From positions 2,666,001-2,730,000 of the forward strand of contig CM031556.1 of the NCBI GenBank assembly GCA_018466975.1: 64,000 nucleotides of DNA, given 5' to 3'. Source of the stretch: Sparassis latifolia (taxonomy: Eukaryota > Basidiomycota > Agaricomycetes > Polyporales > Sparassidaceae). Within the stretch, counting starts at the first letter, position 1. Each line of letters starts with the position of its first letter. The notes beneath the pieces are model-generated. The model saw nothing but the letters and a program-made list of their open reading frames with translations, was not told the origin of the DNA and ran no database searches. A program made the translations under genes and the position numbers. Of this stretch, positions 22,769 to 34,057 are shown one piece after another.

Positions 22769-25466
22769 ATGCCTCTCACAGAATTTAAGCTCTCTAAATT
22801 TCCGGACAATATTATCCGCAAGGTCACCTTTCCCGACCCCCCCACTTGGGCCGACCTTGCAGTGAGAATCCAGTCTCTGTATCACATTCCCCTCCAGGAC
22901 ATCGGCGTCTCCTATATTGACAATGACGGAGACGAAGTCACCCTTAGCTCGGAGGAGGAGCTCCAGGATTTCTACAGGCATGCTCAGTCCGCTGTTGGCC
23001 AGCCCGTAAGGCTCGTCAAGTTCGGCGTACGAGACTTGGGCGAGCTTCGCTCCTTGGGCGAGCTTCGCTCCTTGGGCGAGCATCCCTCCGAGAGCGGAAA
23101 GCCGCTGCCTGCCACTCCTCGTAGCTCCAACTATCGCAATACTTTCGGAGGCCCCATGCCTATGGGTTTCGACGAGGACGACTGGCAGCGTGTTCCCCCC
23201 GGTCTCGGTTCTGTCTTCTTCGATCGCATGAATGCCTCTCCCAGTCCCCATGCCTTCGTAGAGATCCTCGAGAGTGATGCGGACGCTTCGCACACTCGGG
23301 GAAGGGACAATGCGTCTACCATCGCCAGTTCCGACCTCGTTGACTTCACCCCGACTGCCGACAAGGGGAAGGGGAGGGCGACGGAAGAGGACCTGCGAAT
23401 GCCTACCATTTCCTCCACCGAATCAGTCATCGCTGAAGATACGCCCACGAAGCCCTCCGTTCATGTGATGGACATGAATAATACCAGTTTGGATGACGTT
23501 TTCGGTATTCGCAAGGCAAAGTCCCCCGTCGATGCTCAAGAGGGATCTACACCGACCCCAAAGTCTCAGGCGACAAACGTCGCAGCTACTGACGCTCCCA
23601 CGGCGCAGCCAGAGGTCGCGGATCCTCCCCTGCCCGATCTGGAGTCTCTTCCCCCACCCCCGACTACTCCTTCGTTGACGAGCGACGTTGCAAATCTGTT
23701 CGGTGCACTCTCCAGCATATTCGCGTCCCACCCAGAAGTCTCTGAAGGTTTGCGCAATATCGTCCGCAATGCTTCCAACGGAAATTACTGGCACGCTCAT
23801 CGTGACGCGGTCTCTCGGGCTGCCGAAGAGATCCGTCGCAGCGCAGAAGTGGGCGCTCAGGAGGTTCGCGATGCCGCTGTTGACGCGCATCGTGCTGCGG
23901 AGGAGGCTGCCGGACAGCGTGTCGCTGAAGCTATTGCCAACGTGGTGCGTGTCGTCGCTGAAGCTACGAATACTGCACTACATCCCGGTGCTGGCCCTTT
24001 CCCACCACCTCCCAGGACTTCCACCCCGAGGCAAGCCGACGCTGCGCCTACTCACGAGCCTACCCACGACGATGCTTCAGGCCCTGTCCCGCCCGCTCGC
24101 CCCGCATCTCCATTGCGCAGTGGTAATTGGGATAGCTTTTACAGGCCTCGAGATACCATGCACACAGACGCTGCGGAACCGTACTCTTGGTATCCGGGAA
24201 GATCACCGTGGGGCAGACATATGTGGCAGAGAGGCGCGTGGCCCCGCATGAGAGAGGGCTTCCCGCCTGGTCCTCCCCCTCCCCCTGGTTTTCCACCGCA
24301 CCGTCGCCCTCCACCTCCTATGGGTCCGCCTCCTCCCCCTGGTCCTCCGCCACCCCCGGGTCCACCACCGCCTGGAGGGCGAGGCCGTTCCCCTAGTCCA
24401 CCTCCACCTCCACCTTCGGGTGCACCCCCTCCGCCGCCACCGCCGGGCTGGGCGCGCAGGGGGCATCATCTTCACCACCCTCACCGCGGTCCGTACCAAT
24501 GGGGCCCATTCAACCCGATGCCTCCACCGCCTCCCCCTCCGCCGCCCATCGTCACCTTCCCAGGTTCGTGGCCTGTGCCACCTCCACCGCCGCTTCCCCT
24601 CTCGGTCCCTTCGGGAGAATGGTGGGGTGCGTCTGACTCGTTCCCGATGGAAGGGATCGAGCCCGATATCTCGTTCGATAACACTGAGCACGCTGAAGTG
24701 ACTATGTTCGGTGCTGCACCGAGTCCGAATTCGCCACAAGCGATCAAGCAGTCTCTACAGGCTGCGAAGGAGCGCTACCTCGCGGAGAAGGAACGGTACC
24801 GCCGCGAGAGGGAAGAGCGCAAGCGCAAGATGAACAGGTCCGGCGAGAGGTGTGTCCGTCGCAGAATAATGGGAGGAGATTTAGTCGTTGACGCTGCCGT
24901 TTCGCGGCACAGTTCACAGCCTCACACGGGCGAAGATAAGCAGGCTCCTGAAACGTCTACAAATAAGGAGCAGCCGAAGGCAGTGGAGGCTGTAGGGCCG
25001 TCGACTACTGCCACTGTCGTTCCGGTGCCATCAGCTCAGATCGTCAGCAATGCGCGCGGCCCGTACCCGCAGCTGGAAATGTTCAGCATCCCGCCTCGCA
25101 GGTTCCACACTATTCATGGAACGGGGCAGCGTCGTGCCTCCAGCCCTCCCCCGCCGAATAGGGCGGCACAGGCCATTATGAGAAGATTGGGTGATGTACG
25201 TTATCGCCCGTTTTATCGTAGCGTCCCAGAACTGATATGTCTCTCGTGTCCAGATGGGATTCACTACGACCGCGTACCCTACCCTCCCGAGCGAGGTGAC
25301 GTCACGCTTACCTCGCAATGGTGAATGCACGAGACAGGAGGAAGATACGATCGTCTCGGACGTGTTGGAAGAGCTTCTCCAGCAATCTCCCGCGAAGATG
25401 ATCCATGCGTCGGGATCTGGTTCCCAGGAGAAGAAAGACAAGGAGCTGCCGGGAGCTTTTCCTTGA
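22769..25466 (+). CDS. PB1-domain scaffold protein with C-terminal UBA-like segment (p62/NBR1-like layout)
   Basis: Two exons, 22769-25195 and 25254-25466, giving 879 aa. Residues 5-85 form a PB1 domain (FPDPPTWADLAVRIQSLY ... VSYIDNDGDEVTLSSEEELQDF) with the acidic OPCA motif, so it can pair with basic PB1 partners. A Pro-rich middle (about 500-640) carries PPPPPG runs. A charged helix follows (QAAKERYLAEKERYRRERE). The last exon gives LGDMGFTTTAYPTLPS and EEDTIVSDVLEELL, which resembles a UBA domain. PB1 plus UBA is the frame of selective-autophagy receptors such as NBR1 and p62. I see no ZZ finger or clear LIR, so a receptor role is inference. An 18-bp tandem duplication follows PB1. The intron before the UBA part is short (58 nt); if retained, the protein would lose that domain. 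Confidence 0.72.
23036..23080 (+). repeat. 18-bp in-frame tandem repeat, 2.5 copies
   Basis: TTGGGCGAGCTTCGCTCC occurs twice (23036-23053, 23054-23071), followed by half a copy. It encodes repeated LGELRS just after the PB1 domain. The copies are identical, so the duplication is young or length-variable. Confidence 0.85.
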
Positions 25467-26924
25467 ATGATGTAGGGTGCGAGTTTCTGTATGGTTAACG
25501 TTCATATATGCTGGTCTTGGTTACGCTTGTACGATACGTGGAGAAGGTTCTCTTGTTGTCTTTAGTAGCAGCATATCATTGCGGTATTTGTGCGTTTCCG
25601 TAGTGTTTGCTAGTGTGTAGTAATTATGTATAGCTTGGAAAATTGGAATCGATGGACACTTCGTCGATTCATAGATCCGTGGTCGTTGTTGAAGCGAAAG
25701 GAACTTAAAAATGAGTTCTGGGCGAACATGGTCGTTAGGTTAGCGAACAAAAAATGGGAAAAACGGGAAGTGTAGGTCTCTTGAAGTTGAAGCAGCGATC
25801 GACGACACTATCAGTTTGAGACTCGGAAGTCCGACCACAATTTACAACCCTGCGTTCGCAGCGGAATGACTGAGAAGAGTGCGGGTGCCGATTCACTCAA
25901 TGAGATCTGTTGTACCGATCGCGGAAGGTAATCGTAGTAGCAAGTTTACCGGAAGCATTTGAACCGTTCAGGATTTGCTCAGCCCGATCCTCTGCAAATC
26001 GCAAAGTCGAGCGAACAAAGGGCCCGCATAGAAACAACATTCACCTGCCACTGGCAAGTACTGCCACTAGTGGGTGAGGACAACGAAACCGGAGTAGAAG
26101 ACACGTAGAGGAAACACTAGTACTTCGTTCAGGGTGCCTATCATGATGGAGTCCGTTCCCTGCCCCAGGTAGTGCTAGTCGCCAGTGGCCAATTGTCCTG
26201 CGCCTTATACTTGCGCCAGGTATCCGGGGGAAAAGTACAGGTGACCTGTGGCAATGAGGCGGCAGACCAAACGTTGCTGTGCGACAAGCAGTGCAGAACG
26301 TCTTCAGAACATTCCTGCAACGTTTTAAGGACCCAAACCAGCTGAACAATTTTTTTCTATCCTCCTTAACAGAGTGGAGTAATGTTTTGTGCCCTTAACT
26401 GCAGAGGACGAAGGCAACGAGTGATCTGACCTGGTACCCAACCCCGGTGGGGGATGACAACGCTGGATTCATGAAAACAATACATACGTGCATATTTGCG
26501 GAGACTTCTAATGGAAAACATTGTTGTTTTAAACAAAAAGCAGAACGGATGCCATGTGAGTCGTTGCAGAGCGCATTGTACTCGGGCCGAGATGTTTATC
26601 TCAAATCATGGCGCCCACATAGATAAATAATCCTGTTTGGCCGCCTCGTGCCGCCACTCCAGCCACTGGTCGAGGTAGCCGATATATATCGCGAGTACAA
26701 AGACAAGGTCGTTAGCTAACGTTATAGCAGCCTCACGTATAATTCCCGCCCTCGCGTTTCCGTCCAAACCCACCATTGCCAATTTACACTCCCTTCGCCC
26801 TGCCGGTCATTTCAGAGCTTGGCACTTGGCTCGATAAGAGTAATTCAAGGAAGGTGGGAAGGAACATGTAGCTGCACATCTCCGAACGCGTATCTTCGCC
26901 ATCTGACTTGTTCTCCCGCGACAG
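25467..26924. other. 1.46-kb intergenic region
   Basis: This is one of the longest gene-free stretches of the window. Coding potential is low in all frames, base composition is more AT-rich than the flanks, and stops are frequent. No transposon ends, tRNA or long repeats were recognised. A weak TATA-like GATATATATCG occurs near 26680, about 240 bp before the next start codon. Confidence 0.5.
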
Positions 26925-28598
26925 ATGCCCGTTCACACTCCACTTCATCTCACACAGGTCAAGTCTGCCTCGTCGTGGGATGAGGGACTAATCAAGCAGT
27001 ACCTCAGGCAACTACCAGAACCGAGTGTGCCTCACAATGCCCAGATCTGGGCCGCGAAAGTGGTGCTGATAAAGATCCGTCTTCGCGAGCTGCGTTTGGT
27101 GGAGGAATTGGCCGCCCCTCGAATAGTCCCGGCGATTAGGTCACAGATCACAGCCATGTTGTTGGCGCGCAACCTATCAACTTGGCTCGCCTTCCCCATT
27201 AACAACTTACCTGTGGAGATCTTGATCCATATTTTCCGCTTCGTCGTGTACAGTCAAACAAACCCATACGACGGAATACGACAACGGATGTACCTGACGT
27301 GGGTTTGCAGGCATTGGAGAACCATCGCTATCGCTGATCAGATACCTTGGAGCTTCGTGTGGTACAGAGGGAGGGCGCCGTGGCCCCTAGCCGAGCTGTT
27401 CTTGGAACGGGCAGGAACCGCTCCCCTAGATATTGTGGTGGAGGATAGGTCGAAGATTCCGGACGATCAGGAGCCGCCCCCCTCCCTCACGGTCGAGGAT
27501 GTGGACTATCTGATGGACGAGCTCTCCCTGCGCATTGGACAGATTCGTAGCCTCGAACTTTTCGTGCAGGGATATTTTCCCACAATCCGTATCATGTTTT
27601 GGCTCTGCGCCTGTGGCATTCCGCATACTATGACAAGATTCAAGGTGTACCGAGGCTTGACACCCTTCTTGTGGGAACTGCGGGATTCGCGGGACATCCA
27701 GCAGCGTTGCATGATTCCGCTGTGTGGCGGGAACGTACCCAAGCTGGAGGAGCTTCACCTTGACGGGGTCGGTATAGACTGGCAGATTTTTCCGGCGAGA
27801 AACCTGCGGTCAATCGACCTTCGTCGCATTGGGTGGGATTTCAGTCCATCTCCCGAGCGGTGGATTGCCATGTTACAGGGATGTCCGAACCTCTACAAGC
27901 TCGTCTTAACGGCGACAGGTCCCAGATGGGACGACACAGGTATCAGACGAGTACATCTCCCCAACCTGCGCGATTTCGCGCTGGGTAACGTCAGCCTGCA
28001 ATACGCCCAATACATCTTCGACTTTATGGATGCGCCGCGTCTCATGAAACTGACGTACGACACCATGAAATCGGAAGACTACGGGCCACTCCTGGACGTC
28101 GCCACGACGTTCCGCGAGATGAAGGTTTTAGCAATTCAAGGCATGAATTTCCACCCAACACAGCAGAATTTGTGCAGGATAGTGAAGCTGCTTGAGGGGA
28201 TGTCCAATCTCCGATTCCTGAAGATTGGTGATGCGACCCGGCAATTCCTGGATGCTTTCATGGAGGACCCTCGCGAATACCGCGAAGAGGATCCCGTGAA
28301 CGAATCGCCCCACGCAAATGCGCCCCTCTCGGTTTTGTGCCCAGACCTCCAGTACTTGTTAGTGCTGGAGCAGGAACCGGACTCCTTGATCAGATTCTTG
28401 CGCGGTCGACGTGCACTGGGTGTTCCGTTCAGTGCGGCATACCTTGATGTGCGGTTCTATGCAACGTTATCCGACGAGCAGGTTAAGGCAATGCGCGCAG
28501 AGCTGACGAATGAGCTGTTCACCATACGCGGAGTGTCGCCGGGGCCGGCCGAGGAAGAAATAGACAAGGAGATTGCAGCGACAGTGCAAGTGGTGTAA
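26925..28598 (+). CDS. F-box-like/LRR domain protein
   Basis: Intronless, 557 aa. After an N-terminal helix (VVLIKIRLRELRLVEEL), residues about 86-135 form an F-box-like motif (INNLPVEILIHIFRFVV ... LTWVCRHWRTIA). Irregular leucine-rich repeats follow (VPKLEELHLDGVGIDW, LRSIDLRRIGW, CPNLYKLVLTATG, LPNLRDFALGNVSL). This is a common expanded class in agaricomycetes. By family it would link Skp1 to unknown substrates for ubiquitination; the substrate cannot be inferred. The ATG follows a CAG at 26922-26924, so a 5'-UTR intron may end there. Confidence 0.8.
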   Translation: MPVHTPLHLTQVKSASSWDEGLIKQYLRQLPEPSVPHNAQIWAAKVVLIKIRLRELRLVEELAAPRIVPAIRSQITAMLLARNLSTWLAFPINNLPVEILIHIFRFVVYSQTNPYDGIRQRMYLTWVCRHWRTIAIADQIPWSFVWYRGRAPWPLAELFLERAGTAPLDIVVEDRSKIPDDQEPPPSLTVEDVDYLMDELSLRIGQIRSLELFVQGYFPTIRIMFWLCACGIPHTMTRFKVYRGLTPFLWELRDSRDIQQRCMIPLCGGNVPKLEELHLDGVGIDWQIFPARNLRSIDLRRIGWDFSPSPERWIAMLQGCPNLYKLVLTATGPRWDDTGIRRVHLPNLRDFALGNVSLQYAQYIFDFMDAPRLMKLTYDTMKSEDYGPLLDVATTFREMKVLAIQGMNFHPTQQNLCRIVKLLEGMSNLRFLKIGDATRQFLDAFMEDPREYREEDPVNESPHANAPLSVLCPDLQYLLVLEQEPDSLIRFLRGRRALGVPFSAAYLDVRFYATLSDEQVKAMRAELTNELFTIRGVSPGPAEEEIDKEIAATVQVV

Positions 28599-28915
28599 CT
28601 AGTTGTACCGCGGGGAAGGTCTAGGGGGAGAAGAGCGCTTGATCTATATCAGCTTACATATGTGTGTCCTGGGTTTATGCAGTGGTACGGTTGTATACTC
28701 CGTACGCGGAATGTGTCTTATGCTTACCTACCTGAAGAAAGGAGTGGATATTTTGAACATGTTTTGTGACTGTGAATACGGACGGTAATCACGTGCCTGC
28801 GAGCAAACGATCACGTGTCTGACGTGTTGTTTGTGCATATGTACGCGTTTGGCATACGCGTGGTTGGAGGGCGAACTCGAACGTCGGGCAGGTCACCCAT
28901 CAAGATACCCCAGCC
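28599..28915. other. intergenic region
   Basis: 317 bp between the F-box/LRR gene and the homeodomain gene, both on the plus strand. No gene or clear element is recognised. Confidence 0.5.
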
Positions 28916-29861
28916 ATGTCTCCCGCCCAGAGGACCCCCTCCCCCTCGTCGACAATGCTCTCCGTTGCTAGCTCAGCAGCACCCAACCCGGCCAAGACAC
29001 CCGCCGAAATACCCTTCGTTCGAAAGCGTCTCCTCCACGAGCAGACCACCGTCCTCCTCACCGTCTTCGGGGAAAAGACTCATCCATCTAGGGAAGAGCG
29101 CGCGATTCTCGCTGCAGAGCTCGGCATGTACGTACTACGGCGTATAAGCGTCCTGCTAGATGCTAATTATCCCCGCCAGGCAGCTGAAAACCGTCAGCGC
29201 ATGGTTCCAGAACAGGCGTCGCAGCATAAAGAAAAAGTCATTGACATGGAGCAGGCGCTCCATGCAGGAGAACCGCCGTCCAGCCGCTGCAGCCAGCCGA
29301 ATCAAGACTTCCACCCAAGGTCCAGCCATATCCTTGGATTGCATCGCGTCTGCACGCGAACGACCTGCCCACCCGCCCAGTAATTTCGGTGCCATGCGTC
29401 CCCCGTTAACTCCCCATCGTCTAAATACAGCCAATATTTTCTCCCTTCCCTCGAGACCATCGACCGCTCTGTGGGAACATATCCCGTCGTCACCTCCTGC
29501 ACTGCCTTCGTCGCCTATGGCAGAAAGCGCTCGGTTTTCCGTACTTGGCATACACTCAAAGACTGCACGTTCGCTCGAGTGGGCATGTGCCAAGGCGCGA
29601 GCGGCAGGGACACAAGGTGACGGCGACGTACCGATGTTGGACCTTGACCGTGCCAGCGACACCGTCACTGGTGGAGGGGATGATGACTCGGACACCGAGA
29701 CGGAAGACTTCGAGGTGATTACGCCGGACGCTAGCGCTATCCAGCTCTTCCCGATGGTATCCTCGCCTGGAGCGGCGAGAAGGAAGGTGCAGGCGACGCC
29801 TCCCGCGGAGGAGATGGAGGCGGCGATGGCTCTGCTCGATTTCATGGGCAATGGCGCGTGA
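28916..29861 (+). CDS. homeodomain transcription factor
   Basis: Exons 28916-29127 and 29180-29861, 297 aa. The homeodomain spans residues about 36-90: RKRLLHEQTTVLLTVFGEK, EERAILAAELGMQLKTVSAW, then the recognition helix WFQNRRRSIKKK. The helix 1 to helix 2 spacing looks typical, not TALE type. The intron splits the domain between helices 2 and 3. The C-terminal two thirds is Ser/Pro-rich with an acidic patch (GGDDDSDTETEDFEV) that could activate transcription. It is expected to be nuclear and DNA-binding. It stands alone, without the paired HD1/HD2 partner or mitochondrial peptidase neighbour of a mating locus, so I read it as a developmental regulator. Confidence 0.85.
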
Positions 29862-30390
29862 GGCGGGACTGGCAAGAATCCCTCGCTAGAGAAGTTCGTG
29901 GGCGAGTACATATTGCACCTGGGGGTTGGACAGTGACGGGCGGAAACGAACATCAACGAGTATTTACGACATCACTTATACTGCGTACATACATGTTGTG
30001 CATGATAACATTGCAAGGGTCATTCCCAGTATACCATTCACATACATTTTGTCCTTATGCGTATGCACTCTGACTCTCGGAGATCGTGAAGACGACACGG
30101 CGTGACGCCGGTGTGACAGACGCGTGGTGTGACAGACGCGAGGCGCGTGATCTTGTCCATAAGAGTCCACCTTCCGTCCACATCCCTCGCCATCCTCCAG
30201 CTGCAGCATTCTCGTCGCCACCATACTGATTACATCGCAAGCGCACAAGCAGACGCCCCACTAGAAGACGACAACGTTCGACAAGTGTACCACTACTGAA
30301 CAACAGTTTTGGTATGCTAATAAGATAGATGCACGGTGATATTGATGAGATGGGCCACAGGGTGTCCGTTCCCTTTTCTACGGCAGCAGG
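29862..30390. other. intergenic region between convergent genes
   Basis: 3' flanks of the homeodomain gene and of the Nan1-like gene. It contains a 15-bp direct repeat (30110-30124 and 30126-30140). No coding segment is supported. Confidence 0.55.
30110..30140. repeat. 15-bp direct repeat with 1-nt spacer
   Basis: GGTGTGACAGACGCG is present twice, separated by a single T, downstream of the homeodomain gene. The function is unknown. It may be a local slippage duplication. Confidence 0.7.
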
Positions 30391-33300
30391 TCAGCCTAGG
30401 GATTTTTTTCTCTTTTTATTCGTCGCTACCGGAGTCAGAGTATCAGCGGATACCGGATCTGGATGTGCGGGTGTCGCTGTATGTGATTTATGCATTACAC
30501 CGTTCGGATTTGCAGGAACCGGACTTCCTGCAGAATGAGGATGCATACCGTTGGGGCGAGACTTCTTAGCTTTTCGCTTACGAACGCCGTCGAGCATCTG
30601 AACTGCTCGCACAGGCTCTGTCCAAACCTATGAGCGACATACGATGACAACGAAGTGGTGGAACTCACTCTTGATCGCATGCTGTTTGAACAATTCGACA
30701 AGCGCATCCATCTCCTCCTGGTCCACCACACGGTCTATCCGGTTTCCTGCAAGGAAAGGACTCCCGTCGTCTTCACCTTCCACGTCCATATCCACGTCCA
30801 TATCCACGTCCGCCTCTGGCTGCTCGTGTTCCTCGTGGTCGGCGGCAGCTACGTCAGCCGAGCGCCGAGTCAGGAACTCGTCCATCAGAGGGTCGAAGAG
30901 CGTGTCCAGTGGCGGCATGAGATATGCAGGAGCGTTGAACGCATCCTTGATTTCCTTCCCTCTCCACGGCTGCGCGCGATCCAAGGACATCGAGGACGTA
31001 GTCGTCTCTAGAGTGAGATCGGCGAAGGCAGTCTTGCCAAAGATGTCGTGGAACAGTGTCCGTTGGTTGGCAGTCGACTGCGCTGAGATGCCTTGAGCAG
31101 TCGAGCCCTCCTCTTCTGGTAAGTGTATTTCGTCCCCGAAGAGGACGACGGCCCAGGTATAGGAGATGCCGAGAAGCGTGAAAGATGAGGGATCCGTTGA
31201 CGCAGAGCTTAACGACGGATGCGAGACAACACAGCGAAGACGGAATGGTAGCGTGTGCCAAGCGGACGGAACGGAAGAAGATGGGTGGAAGACAAGGACT
31301 TTCGTCGACGCTGTAGTGGATTGTTCGAAGACAGCAAGCTTGTTCTCCGTAGGATGCAGAACCAAGTGATCTAATGATACTGGGCTATGGTATTGCCATT
31401 GCACTATAGCGGTCGTTAGAGTACAATGCTTGCTGCAGTGCGAGAAACTCACGCTTTTGTTGGACTAAGTCCCACAACATCAAATCTCTATCGCCCATCG
31501 CTGCAACGTAACGACCACCAGCGTCAAGGAACCTCGCAGAGGTGACCTGTTTGCACTCTGGACAGGTTAGGACTGCATGTAACGCATTCGAACTGGAGTC
31601 ATATAGAGCCACATGAGGACCGAGCGATACAGCAAACAACGAGCTATCTGGAGACCAGGACACATCCGTTGGAGTCTCCGAGCGGAACCGAAACGTGGAG
31701 CGAGTCACCCAGAATTCTGCAGCAAATCAATGGAATGCTGCAACTTTACAGACGGGACACATACCTTCGGTGTCACTAGTCTTCGTCTTCGTGGCTCGTA
31801 TCCTCCACGTCTTGATGTTTTGATCTTCACCTGTAGTCACAAACAATAAACGCTCCTTGGTCTTGGCACCAGGACTAAATGCTAGGCCTGTGACCTTCCT
31901 CAGGCCGTGCGGGCGATCGACCCGGGTATTCAATATCCACGCGTCTGTCTTGCGGTCCCATCGCCACACTTTCATGTACACCTCTCCGTGGAATGTTTCA
32001 TCCGCTTCTCGACTGTCTATGGTGACCATCCACTCTCCTGAATCGCAGATCACAGCACGTTCCACGCGCGAGGGTTCTAATGGCGTCTCGTCTCTCCGGG
32101 ATACCCTGTTGGAAGGTGAAACTTCGAGCTCTGAGATAAGTTTTGATGTCGAGAGGGAAAATGTTTGCAGAGATGATGGGTGAGACGAGGGTAGAACGAG
32201 GGTCGAGTTAAGGGAGTGGACCGCAAGCGGCGTAGCAGCGGACGTTGATGACCGTTCATGGGATATAGAGGGATCTACATGACAATGAGATCTTGACGGT
32301 AGAAGACATTTACATGCATCAACAGACCTAGTTTGATTCGCGCTATTGATCTCGAGACCTCAAGAGTGCCAGAGCGAACGAAGACAAACGAAGCATCGGC
32401 GAGACCAAGGAGGTATTCCTCCTCCCCTGATCGTGATATTGACAAAGCAATGTGTACGATTGGTGCCCCTACCCTAGGCACGTACTCCTTCTTGGCAGAA
32501 TGCAGTTGCCAAATAACTAGAACTCCTTCCTCGCCGCCACTGAGGAGGTACGCGCCATTTGTTGTGAAAGCGATCGACGACACTGCATGAGAATGCCAGT
32601 GGAGAGTCGTAGTTTGAGCAGTCTTTTCAACGCCGACGACTTTAAGCGGGATGTTCTCATTAAGACAGTACCACAAGCGGATGCACCCAGTCGCATCACC
32701 TGTAGCGAAGTAATCTTCTGAAGGGTGGAACGCAAGACAGGTGAGATGCTGCGGGGAGACGAACTTCGTGAATCCGGCCTCAAAACGCGAGGTTGAACAA
32801 ACATAGGCCTTGTGCCCAGCGGTTGCTACAAGCCACGCCCCACTCGGTGAGAAGGCTAAACCAGTGGTAGCCCGCGTTTTTCCAATCCCACTTACAGACG
32901 AAGACACCTGCACCGACCGTGTAGCGGTAGATTCTGATGGTATGAGCGACACGCGCAATACCACCGCGCTGTCTTCTATTTGCGAAGAGTCGCCTACAAG
33001 CAGTTGGTCAAAAAGGGAAGGCAGGTGCTAAAACTACTGGACTTACCCTCAGCGGATTTCTTCTTGCTAGGCCGAACGGCAGCGACAAAGATATAATCCT
33101 TCAATTTTTCATGGGCCGCAAGGCGAAGAATGGGCTGCAAGATATTGATCGTTTGTAACAAGGCAGCATCTAAAAAGTCCCATAATCTGATGTATCCGTC
33201 CAAAGAGCCGGTAAATAGCTGGTAAGGATTGTGGGGGTTCAAGATAATCGAAGTAATGTCGGAATGCGATGTATCTTGTGTGGAGGATGAACCATCCCAG

Positions 33301-33705
33301 GAAGGCACATCTAACGTCGAGACTACTTGTCCAGTGGCGGAAGAGTAGATCTTTACGGAGGATCCGAGCACGGAAAAGAAATAACTAACATCGTGTGAGG
33401 CAAGCCGACTGAGAGCCAGAAAAGACGAACCTTCCGTCCTTTGTGAAAACCGGTGGTACTCTACTGGCAGACGAATCTGTGATTGACCTCCACAACCACG
33501 CTCCATTGCTCGCAGCTTTTGAAGGACCAGCGGTGGATGATGAAGGGAGCACTTCTTCTAGCTCCCTGCCTTTGCGTTTTCTGCGTTTTCGAGCTTGACC
33601 GAGGGGTTGCGCGGGATCAGGTATGAGAGAATCCTGGACGGTCTTCGTGCTGCCCATTCTCGTGGACTTTGTTGCAAGGTGTGTCCCGCTGACGGCCACA
33701 GGCAT
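30391..33705 (-). CDS. NAN1: Nan1/Utp17 (WDR75)-like WD40 protein of the small-subunit processome
   Basis: Nucleolar WD40 protein expected in the t-UTP subcomplex that couples rDNA transcription to 18S pre-rRNA processing. Minus-strand exons are 33705-33431, 33384-33047, 32993-32328, 32274-31765, 31716-31453, 31403-30669 and 30617-30391, giving 1,004 aa. A basic N-terminus (QARKRRKRKGREL) is followed by WD repeats: SIILNPHNPYQLFTGSLDGY, TGLAFSPSGAWLVATAG, AVSSIAFTTNGAYLLSGGEE, KVTGLAFSPGAKTKERLLF and DVSWSPDSSLFAVSLG. The repeats should form two propellers. The tail has an acidic DVDMDVDMDV block encoded by a 12-bp repeat, and a Lys/Arg-rich end (NKKRKKSLG), as in nucleolar proteins. For the last intron I chose the acceptor at 30618 because it keeps the basic tail open. 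Confidence 0.85.
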
Positions 33706-34057
33706 AGTACGCCTGGATGTAAAAGCAAAAAATTGGCACGTGCCCGGAAAGGGAATCAGCTCTCACACGCGCGTGCTCACACCTATGCAGTAAGTACTAC
33801 GCGCCTTCTGGTCGCTCAGAAACAATCATTCGTCGACTACACCGATCCTTCGAAAAAGAGATTCATTAACGGAGAATTACGATGCAAATACACAGGTGAG
33901 TCTCGGTTGCTGGTCATACATATATAGTGCCTGACGATACATGCGAAACGTCCTATGTACACACACGAAATTCTGGGCCCATACGTTAGCAGGGAATAAA
34001 TATCCAGAAGATTGGATGGCATGGATACAGTATTCTGATACAGTATTCTGACCCATC
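33706..34057. other. intergenic region, Nan1 promoter and Zn2Cys6 3' flank
   Basis: 352 bp. It contains a 13-bp tandem duplication (GATACAGTATTCT at 34024-34036 and 34037-34049) immediately after the stop of the Zn2Cys6 gene. No gene is seen. Confidence 0.6.

Noticed and set aside
25467..26924. Possible transposon remnant in the long intergenic gap
   Set aside because: I found no terminal inverted repeats, transposase or reverse-transcriptase motifs, or target-site duplication by eye.
28916..29861. Homeodomain gene as part of a mating-type A locus
   Set aside because: Mating loci carry paired divergent HD1/HD2 genes, often next to a mitochondrial intermediate peptidase. Here there is a single homeodomain gene between an F-box/LRR gene and Nan1.
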